Shown piece after piece: positions 56,881 through 64,000 of a DNA stretch of 64,000 nucleotides. The notes beneath the pieces were generated by a model. That model was not told where the DNA came from. It worked only from the letters and a program-made list of their open reading frames with translations, and did not search any database. The stretch is from Pinus tabuliformis (lineage: Eukaryota; Streptophyta; Pinopsida; Pinales; Pinaceae): positions 820,051,503 through 820,115,502 of the forward strand of contig CM062819.1 in NCBI GenBank assembly GCA_031772625.1, in the 5' to 3' direction. The position numbers were made by a program, and so were the translations under genes. The number at the start of each line of letters is the position of its first letter. Within the stretch, counting starts at the first letter, position 1.

Positions 56881-57910
56881 CATATGTCTGGGTATGTTAC
56901 TGCCCAAAAGATATTATGCGTCGGTTATTTTTGGCCTTCAATGTTTAAATATTGCATTATTTTAGTCCAAAAATTCCATAATTGACAAGTCTATGATCAC
57001 AAGATGCGAGAACCTCCAACTCCTCTTCACCTCATCATAGGCATTGGTCCTTTTACAAAATGGGGAATAGATTTCATCTCCTGTAACCCTCACTCGGCTG
57101 GGGGCATGGGTATATTATCCTTGCAATCAATTACTTTATGAAATTGGCCGAAGCGATGCCTACATATAAAACGATAGTGAAACTGCAATAGTTTTCATTT
57201 TCAATCATGTGACTGCATGGTTCGATGTCCGAAAAATTATTGTTACGAACCATGGTAGCCATTTTCATAATTTTATGATGAATAGACTATTAGCACAACT
57301 TGGCCTACACCATGATAGCTCTACTCCTTATTATCCACAAGCTACTGGTCAAGTTGAAGCTATCAATAAGGTTTTAACAAATATGATTAAACAAATAGTT
57401 CGTATGCATAAAGGAAACTGACATAGTATGATTTTCTTATCATTGTGGGCTTACCGTACTACTACAAAAACATTGATGGGTTTTACTCCTTTCCAACTTG
57501 TTTATGGTTTAAAATAAATATTGCTCATTGAATGTGAAATCCCATCTCTGAAAATTGCCATCGAATTACTATCCGCTACCTCTGCAAATGAAGAATGTTT
57601 TGTGCACTTAGCACATTTAGATGAAAATTGATGTGATGCCGCACTAGATAGCAAGGCTCGTAAAAAATGAGTCAAAGATCAATTTGATAAAAATGTGATT
57701 CCTTCTTCATACACGGAAGGTGACCTAGTCTTGGTTTATGATCAAGCTCATGACAAGTTAGGTGCAGGAAAATTTGAGCCCATGTGGCATGGCCCTTACA
57801 TCATAAAATGTGTATTAGCTAAAGGAGCCTATGAGATGGTTGATTATGATGGTATTCCTTTAGGAAAGCCCATAAATGGTCTTTACCTAAAGAAATATTA
57901 TGCATAAAAT
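56881..57910 (+). pseudogene. Gypsy-C integrase (fossil)
   Basis: Zinc-binding region (HMSGY...ILCVGYFWPSMFK near 56885-56950), core with KWGIDFISC (near 57060), NHGSHFHNFMMNRLLAQLGL (57250-57310) and SSTPYYPQATGQVEAINKVL (57320-57380), then the C-terminal part YTEGDLVLVYDQAHDKLGAG and GLYLKKYYA (57710-57905). No chromodomain is visible, which fits Tat/Athila-type rather than chromovirus elements. Several breaks. Confidence 0.85.
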
Positions 57911-58021
57911 TTTTGTGGAGATTTGTACATTATTTACCATTTTTAGGTGTGTGCGATAGTTAATATTTTTTACATTTCCTACTACTTCTCCTGCTTATCT
58001 TGTTTTTCACTTGATTTGTAG

Positions 58022-58446
58022 ATGTCAACGTTCCCTCAAAATTACATTGGCTTTGTTGATGGTGCTATTTGTAGTACTCGGATTTTATCTTCCGCAACCT
58101 GGGTTATCTATTCACCCAGTGATGAGCCAGTCTCTATTCATGGAATATGCCTATGTCAAACAATGAACAATATAGCATACTATAGTGCAGTCATTGAGCT
58201 ATTATCTAATGCCATCACATTTGGTATTCATTGTTTTATCGTTAGGTTAGATTCGTAGCTCGCAATATTACATTTAAACAGTGTCTATAGAGTAATAAGT
58301 CCTCCAATGCTAAGAATGTTTTTACGGGTCCATCTCTTAGGAAGGAAATTTGATTATATCGAATATCAAAACATTCTAAGAAATTTAAACACATTAACAT
58401 ATGCATTAGCTAACCATGTGTTAAATATACATTTGCAACATTTGTA
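58022..58446 (+). pseudogene. Gypsy-C second (archaeal-type) RNase H (fossil)
   Basis: MSTFPQNYIGFVDGAICSTR begins an RNase H fold separate from the one after RT. Acidic positions expected for the active site appear in FVDGA, in YYSAVIELLSNA and in FIVRLDS; NNIAYYSAVIELLSNAI matches the N-x-A-E-Y helix, and LNTLTYALANHVL the C-terminal helix. An extra RNase H of this kind is known in the plant Tat lineage. It is about 115 bp downstream of the integrase end and seems to have its own start. At least one break. Confidence 0.8.
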
Positions 58447-58681
58447 AATTAAGACAATATTCATCCACATATTGTTCAATATAAATTCAAAGTAAAAGTA
58501 GTATTTTTCAATATAAAAGTTTGTATAAAAGTGTGTCTACAAAAATATGTCATCCAAGGACATGAGGCCTTGTGGCCTTTATTCTCCGAATATTTTGACA
58601 CCAAAAAACAAAATGTAGTCCTAGAAACAAGAACAACTAAGCATGATGATTCTCATGATAGAAAATTATAGCATGGGAAAC
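58447..58681. other. Non-coding spacer after the second RNase H
   Basis: AT-rich, no coding similarity and no polypurine tract or LTR start that I can recognise. Confidence 0.5.
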
Positions 58682-59870
58682 TCAATGTAGTAATCGCCTA
58701 AGTGGCCTTGAAACCCCAACCACATGTCTCTGATATTGGAGAGGGATGTCATCCATCCCAGTCTCTGGGATATCCAAAGTAAACCTCTCTAGGTTGTGTT
58801 CCATCTCTGTCAAAGTCTCTACCACATATGGGTTAGCTTCCATAGTTGCTATAGGCTCCTCGCCTTGTCTGTTAAAACGCATCAGCCCTGCTGGTCAGTT
58901 TAGGCCCACATTTACACATGCATTTTGGATAATTATCCTTTGAAGACAAAAAATACATAAAAATTTAAAAATTGAAAACATGTGGAAATGAGAAATTCTC
59001 ACCCAGGTCGCCCCACTAAGCTTTGGCTGGAAGTGGGATATTAGGGTTACCTCTGTAATCCATCCCTGCATATGGGAAGTCGATTGAAATGATCTATTGG
59101 CCCAACCAATCAAAAAACTCAAGAGTATACCTCACCACCATTCCATCACCTCCATGATGTGCCATAAGTGCAACCCATATCAGCATACATGGATCCTTAG
59201 GACCTCCCTCATCTACTAAGATCTATTGTGGTTAGAGAAGTGGAATCCTCTCTAAGGCGAAAGCAATAAGAATGGTGCCATAACCGAAGTTCTTCAATTT
59301 CCCATTCATACATATAGTCAGTTGTCCCTTCATGATTATAACCACTACCTCGCACCAATTGGACATTGTGGATTCCCAGCATTCCACGACAGTATTCATC
59401 TATGACCGTGTGGCCAAATGAAGGGTAGCGATGCCACACAACTTGCTAACAGTGAAAGAAATGGTCCTTAGGGGCAAGAGTCTAATGGTCTAGATATCAA
59501 TATTTCCATCCTTGGGTGGTGCACCCCCATAAAAACGTTGTAGATACCCTTCTGTAGTATCTGATCCTGTCCTTTGTCCAAATAATGAAATATCGACTTC
59601 CCGACGAGAAATCCCAGTCAAGAAATATATGTAATCGGTGTCCATGGTAACGTGATGATCTCCAATCATGAAACAATGTTCCTGGACATTCCAAGTCCTT
59701 ACTAGCTGTGTCATCAAATCTACTTGAGATTTCATCCCAGGTATGAGCTAGTATTTCAGGAGGCCACAAGTTCTCAAATCTGCATGGTAGCTGGATCTGC
59801 CAAAGCTTCCAAATCATTGGCTTCATGTTCTCTTTCCCTCCATTCCATTTTGAGCAATCAATAAACCTGA
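58682..59870 (-). pseudogene. Antisense accessory reading frame behind Gypsy-C pol (fossil)
   Basis: Minus-strand translations give FRFIDCSKW-type start near 59870, PEILAHTWDEISSRF (59740), HHVTMDTDYIYFLTGISRRE (59600-59650), YLQRFYGGAPPKDGNIDI (near 59510), DEYCRGMLGIHNVQLVRGSG (59340-59400) and EWEIEELRLWHHSYCFRLRE (59260-59310). I do not know the family with certainty; the IYFLTGxSRR string is reminiscent of plant mobile-domain-type proteins. Tat-lineage elements are known to carry extra, sometimes antisense, frames between pol and the 3' LTR, and this fits. A separate minus-strand element is the alternative. A few breaks. Confidence 0.55.
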
Positions 59871-59994
59871 AATGACCATTTAAAAGAGTTTAGAATATTT
59901 TTTAAAGTCAATCTCATAATTTTTGGGGTTCAATTCTTTTATTTTTAAAAACACTTTGTACTTTCCTTGCCACTGTTTTAGAAACAGGGCGTAG

Positions 59995-60092
59995 CTGCAC
60001 GAATTTTTTGGAGGATGTCTGTGCAGGCTGCGATTTTCTGCATGTAAAAATTTATCACCCTGCGCGGGCCCGATAAAAGAACATCAGCGCAG
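59995..60092 (-). promoter_or_regulatory. Phased CTGCG motif copies upstream of the antisense frame
   Basis: CTGCACG (59995), CTGCGAT (60028) and CTGCGCG (60060) are 33 and 32 bp apart, and an inverted CAGCGCAG lies at 60085-60092. The last pair repeats the direct-32-direct-inverted layout of the Gypsy-B leader. In minus sense the group lies just ahead of the antisense frame. More degenerate than the Gypsy-A/B arrays. Confidence 0.4.
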
Positions 60093-60487
60093 GGCTGAGG
60101 GCGGAATTTTTGACAAAAGTTTACCCCAAAAAATTGATTGAAAGCTTAAAACTAAAATTTAAATGGATGAAAAGGTTAATTAGGAAGAGATATTCTACCT
60201 GGAGGAATCGGTTTGCGATTTAGGCCATTGATTAGCTCAGAATCAGTCCCAGAAGTTTGGTGGTAAAAAGCTCATTTTTTTGCTCTCAAATGGTAAAAAT
60301 GCAAATGGTGAGAAATAATTTACTTTTTCCACTTTTATAGGGTTTTTGAGCTAAAAATAAATATTATTTTTATGATTGATACATTTTAGGAGGGAAATTT
60401 TTATATTTTTGAGAAGTTTTTATAATTTATTGTGTTTAAATGTGCAAAACAGGTTACAGAGAGAATAAATAATTTTGACCATTAGCA
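60093..60487. other. Unassigned stretch before Copia-6
   Basis: AT-rich, no coding similarity. It could be the 5' non-coding part of the antisense frame or Gypsy-C 3' sequence. Confidence 0.45.
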
Positions 60488-61124
60488 TGTTAGGTATTTA
60501 TATATTACAGAGCAATGGAACACATAAAATATTGCATAAATATAAACACAGAAAACACATAAAACAAGAGAGACACAGATATACATGGTTCACCCAGTTT
60601 GGGCTACGTCCACCCTACACAGCCAGTCCTTCCTTTCTATTATCCAGCAAAATGAAGAGACACAACCTACAGCAGATCCGCTGTAATATCCTCTGTTTTC
60701 TCTCATAGTCTCACCTCTCTGTTTCTCGCTTAGAAAATACACATCTATTACATAGCCTCAATACAATGCCCTCATACAAAGAGAGGGGTTGCCTTCTAGG
60801 GTAAAAAACCCTAAACTAAACATAAGTTCTACTGTCAGATCATTCGCCTAATGAACAGCCCAGATTGACTAGAAATCACTATACTTTTATAAGGCAATTT
60901 TACATTTGTTTTTAGCTTCGGGGGCGCTACCCCAGAAACCCCCGCCGGGGGACTGCTGGCCCCCAGACCCCCCAGCCGGGGGAGATTAGCCCCCCCGAAC
61001 CCCCGCGGGGGGGACAAGTCCCCCCCATACCCCCCCCCCCCCGCATGGAGGGGTGTACAATCTTCCTAGGGTATACATTCGGCTGAAACAAAGACCTCTA
61101 AATAATCATGTTCCACAGCCAACA
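60488..61124 (-). repeat. Copia-6 3' LTR
   Basis: In minus sense begins TGTTGGCTGTGGAACATG after the polypurine tract and probably ends ATACCTAACA at 60488. TATA box (minus sense TATAAAA) at 60885-60891. The second copy is outside the window, so the left limit is an estimate. Confidence 0.7.
60919..61056 (-). repeat. GC-rich run-laden island in the Copia-6 LTR
   Basis: About 140 bp dense in C runs of four to fourteen and G runs of four to seven, with small inverted repeats such as CCCCCGCCGGGGG. It lies upstream of the TATA box in minus sense, in an otherwise AT-rich LTR. Such runs can form G-quadruplexes in the minus-strand transcript or DNA. Confidence 0.75.
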
Positions 61125-61220
61125 ATCTCCCACTTGGAGAATGATTGTAACAACTCCACCACTGCTTCATTTGCTGGACAATGACTCCTCTTTGGACCTG
61201 GTTGTTTCTCATCTTCATCA

Positions 61221-61740
61221 TCATCCTTGAAGGCCAATTGAAACTGAGCATATTCTCAGTTTCTCCCTAGTTACAACTTTTGTTAGCATATCTGCAGGAT
61301 TTTGGCTAGTGTGTATCTTTTCCAGCTTCAACTCTCCATCTTCCAACACTGATCGTATCAAATGGTACTTGAGTTGTATGTGTTTAGTCCTAGAATGAAA
61401 TGCTGAGTTCTTTGCAAGATGAATGGCACTTTGGTTATCATTGTATAATGTGCCCATATCATGCTCCTTACCCAATTCACCCATAAACCTTTGTAACCAA
61501 ATCATTTCTTTACTAGCCTCTGTAGCAGCAACATACTCTGCTTCTATTATTGAAAGTTCAACAACGCTTTGGATTTTTGAAACCCAACTGATGGGTGTTC
61601 CACCTATAGTAAATACATATCCTATAGTGCTCATCCTGTTATCTCTGTCACCTGCCATATCTGCATAAACATATCCCTATAGAGAAATGTTTGAACCACC
61701 AAAGCATAATGCTTGATTTGTGGTACCTTTCAAATATCTG
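61221..61740 (-). pseudogene. Copia-6 RNase H (fossil)
   Basis: Minus sense: YGYVYADMAGDRDNR (near 61660), STIGYVFTIGGTPISWVSK, ELSIIEAEYVAATEASKEMI (near 61530), TLYNDNQSAIHLAKNSAFHS (near 61420), KHIQLKYHLIRS and NPADMLTKVV (near 61290). A full copia RNase H by order; it ends about 80 bp before the polypurine tract. Confidence 0.9.
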
Positions 61741-62880
61741 AGAATCCATTTCACTACCATCCAATGTTCCTTTCATGGATTGTTCATGTACCTGCTTACT
61801 ACTCCCACTGCATGTGCAATATCAAGCCTTGTGCAGACCATTGCATATATTAAGCTTCCAACTGTTGATGCATATGGAATTTTAGACATATAATCCATGT
61901 CTTCTTGGGTCTTTGGGCACATTTCCTTACTAAGTTTGAAATGGCTAGCAAAATGTGTACTAACTGGTTTTGCATTGTGCATATTAAATCTTTTCAACAC
62001 CTTTTGTATGTACTCATTGTGAGACAATGTTAATTTGCGATTTTTCCTTTCTCTAGTTATTCTCATACCAAGGATTTGTTTTCCAGCTCCCAAATCCTGC
62101 ATTGCAAATGAATTTGCCAATTTTCTTTTGAACACATTTATTTCCTGCATGTTAGACCCTGCAACAAGCATGTCATCCACATACAATAACAATATAATAT
62201 AGATGCCATCATTTTTCTTTTTCAGATAAACACAATGATCAGATTGACATCTAGTATAACCTTGTTCAGACATAAACTTGTCCAATTTTAGATACCACTG
62301 CCTTGGAGCCTGTTTTAAGCCATACAAGCTCTTCTTCAACCTGCACACTAGTTTCTCCTTCCCTTTTACCTCATATCCTTATGGCTGCTGCATATATATC
62401 TCTTCCTCCAAATCCCCATGGAGAAATGATGTCTTTACATCTAACTGCTCAAGATTCAAATCTTCAACTACTACTAGACTTAAACTAGTTATGTTTGAAG
62501 TCATTTTAACAACAGAAGAAAATATTTCATCAAAATCAATACCTTTCTTCTGTGCAAACCCCTTCACCACAAGTCTAGATTTGTACCATTGTTTTCCTCC
62601 ATCTTCTTCCTTCAACCTGTAAACCCATTTATTCTTCAATGTAGTTTTTCTTGCAGGCAACCTGACTAAGTCCCAAGTCTGGTTATGCATTAAGGAGTCC
62701 ATCTCTTCTTCCATGGCTACCTCCCACTTCTTCTTGCTTTCAACCTGCATTGCTTCTTCATAACATTCGGGTTCACCAGAATCAATCAACAATAAATAAT
62801 ATAATGAAGGAGTGTATCGTTCAGGGGGTATACTTATCCTGGTAGATCTTCTAACACCACTTTCAGGTGTTTAGGGTGCC
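61741..62880 (-). pseudogene. Copia-6 reverse transcriptase (fossil)
   Basis: Minus sense: CYEEAMQVESKKKWEVAMEE (near 62750), WVYRLKEEDGGKQWYKSRLV and GIDFDEIFSSVVKMT (62530-62630), LDVKTSFLHGDLEEEIYMQQ (62380-62440), LYGLKQAPRQWYLKLDKFM (near 62310), IILLLYVDDMLVAGS (near 62180) and CTRLDIAHAVGVVSRYM (near 61800). All RT blocks including YVDD are present. Two or so breaks across the region. Confidence 0.92.
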
Positions 62881-63011
62881 TGTTGCTGTTGTGGTGGTTG
62901 TTGTTGTTGTGGTTGTTGATTATTATTATTTTCAGGCACCTTTACTTATTCAGTGATCTCATCAAGAACTGTGTATTCCTTGTTTTCTTTTTCCTGTTTC
63001 TTTTCCTACAA

Positions 63012-63730
63012 CTAATTCTTATACAAGACCTTTTCATCGAATATTGCATCTCTGCTCCTAATGATTTTGTGATTTTCATAATCATATAAGCGATAACCAA
63101 AAACGTTAACACCATATCCAATAAAGGTACATTTCTTTGATTTTGCCTCAAGCTTTGTTCTATTTTCTTTATTAATATGGACAAAAGCCTCACAACCAAA
63201 AGGCTTTAAAAAGGAGTAGTTTACCTTTTTACCTATCCATGCTTCCTCTGGAACACCACCATCCAAGGAACTTGAAGGCCCTCTGTTTATTAGATAAACA
63301 ACAGTATCTATAGTATCTACCCAAAATTGTAAAGGCAATCTTGCATGCAATCTCATGCACCTTGCACGCTCCATGATTGTTCTGTTCATCCTTTCTGAAA
63401 CACCATTTTCTTGTGGTGTTCTTGGCACTGTCTTCTCTCTGTGAATTCCATACTCTGAATAGTACCTATCAAACTCTTTGTTGCAATATTCACCTCCATT
63501 TTCTGATCTGAGACACTTCAATTTCTTTCTTGTCTCAATCTCAACCAAAGCTTTCCATTTCTTGAAAGTATCAAATACATCAAATTTATTCTTAATACAA
63601 TAAATCCAAGTTTTTCTAGTTGCATCATCAATAAAAGTAACATAATAATGAGAGCCACTGAGAGATGATACCTGAGCAGGTCCCTATACATCTGTATGCA
63701 CAAGCTCTAATTTTTCGCTCTTCTTTTCTT
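63012..63730 (-). pseudogene. Copia-6 integrase (fossil)
   Basis: Minus sense: LRSENGGEYCNKEFDRYYSE (near 63490), PRTPQENGVSERMNRTIMER (near 63400), LPLQFWVDTIDTVVYLINRG (63300), the FLKPFGCEAFVHINKENR block (near 63190) and CTFIGYGVNVFGYRLYD (near 63110). The more N-terminal core lies at 63550-63730 in another frame. Integrase of the copia type. Confidence 0.88.
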
Positions 63731-63758
63731 TCCCAACTCTGAGAAATTTGACTCTCTT

Positions 63759-64000
63759 CTATTTTCCATAAATGCAATTCTCACAAAAGGCCAAATCAAC
63801 ATTCTTCAAACCCAGCAACAAATTCCTTGAGTGAAGAATCTTCATCCCCTTCTCACTCATATGTCCGAGCCTATGATGCCATAATGCTGCATCTGCTCCT
63901 TTGGAAGTTAAAGCATTAACAGAGTTAGAAATACCATTGCATAAATACAATGTACCAAACTTTTCGCCTTTTGCTATTACCAGGGCTCCTTTGGTGACTT
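63759..64000 (-). pseudogene. Copia-6 pre-integrase domain, cut by the window edge (fossil)
   Basis: Minus sense: MYLCNGISNSVNALTSKGAD, then LWHHRLGHMSEKGMKILHSR and AFCENCIYGK, the H...C..C pre-integrase zinc-finger-like domain. It runs off the right edge towards the protease. Confidence 0.85.

Larger units (their letters stand above)
36536..60487 (+). mobile_element. Gypsy-C: outer Tat-like Ty3/gypsy element of the right nest
   Basis: A 5' LTR (36536-37431), primer-like site and leader are followed, after the Copia-4 insertion, by gag (from about 51075), protease, RT, RNase H, integrase and an additional RNase H ending near 58446. A second RNase H and the GAGKFEPMWHGPY...GLYLKKYY end of Pol place it near the plant Tat lineage. 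No 3' LTR is seen; Copia-6 enters at 60488 and the remainder is probably beyond the window. Heavily decayed, with many breaks; an old element. Confidence 0.7.
60488..64000 (-). mobile_element. Copia-6: Tnt1-type Ty1/copia element, 3' part
   Basis: A 3' LTR (60488-61124), polypurine tract (minus sense ccaagtgggaga, near 61125-61137), RNase H, RT, linker, integrase and pre-integrase domain on the minus strand; protease, gag and the 5' LTR lie beyond the window. The polypurine tract and domain sequences are of the Tnt1-94 kind, as in Copia-3 but only distantly similar. A few breaks in what can be seen. Confidence 0.88.

Noticed and set aside
60919-61056. GC-rich island considered as rDNA, organellar DNA or a CpG-island promoter of a host gene
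   Set aside because: It lies within a copia LTR beside a polypurine tract and has no similarity that I can see to rRNA or plastid genes.

Overview
The window is almost wholly LTR retrotransposon debris from a large, repeat-rich nuclear genome of a vascular plant. Ty1/copia and Ty3/gypsy coding motifs, tRNA-Met-type primer sites (TGGTATCAGAGC-like) and Tnt1-like and Tat-like domain orders point to a seed plant. A gymnosperm-sized genome would fit, but I cannot name a species. I see no host protein gene, tRNA, rRNA or CRISPR array. All coding regions below are parts of mobile elements; most are decayed, and I treat them as fossils.

Left nest (1-32036). An outer minus-strand copia element (Copia-1) has been split by later insertions. 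Copia-2 (plus, cut by the window's left edge, ending at 9677) sits in its RNase H region and itself carries Gypsy-A (1391-9348, target duplication ATAGG). Copia-3, a Tnt1-type element (11052-16138, duplication TTTGC), Gypsy-D, a short gag-protease element (16391-19044, duplication AATTT), and Gypsy-B (19992-30008, duplication CCCAT) follow. Copia-1 resumes after each, ending with its gag and 5' LTR at about 31195-32036.

Middle (32037-36535). A candidate 1.06 kb inverted-repeat DNA element (32171-33227) is followed by about 3.3 kb of AT-rich sequence in which I recognise nothing.

Right nest (36536-64000). The outer element is Gypsy-C (plus), Tat-like, with a 5' LTR at 36536-37431, gag, protease, RT, integrase and a second, archaeal-type RNase H at 58022-58446. 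Its leader is split by Copia-4 (minus, 39252-50994), and one LTR of Copia-4 is in turn split by Copia-5 (plus, 39713-46761, duplication AAAAC). Downstream of the second RNase H lies an antisense reading frame (58682-59870), and then Copia-6 (minus, Tnt1-type) runs from 60488 off the right edge.

The most unusual material is in Gypsy-A and Gypsy-B, related elements that encode only Gag plus a protease-like domain. Both carry (1) arrays of a short motif spaced exactly 32 bp apart, in the LTR and again in the leader, where the motif sequence differs between the two elements but spacing and arrangement do not; and (2) a long series of stem-loops with different stems but a shared loop sequence, with at least one compensatory base-pair change between the two elements. 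Gypsy-C has the same type of primer-binding site, so it or a relative is a plausible source of the missing enzymes. Gypsy-B also has three LTR copies, apparently from template switching at microhomologies.
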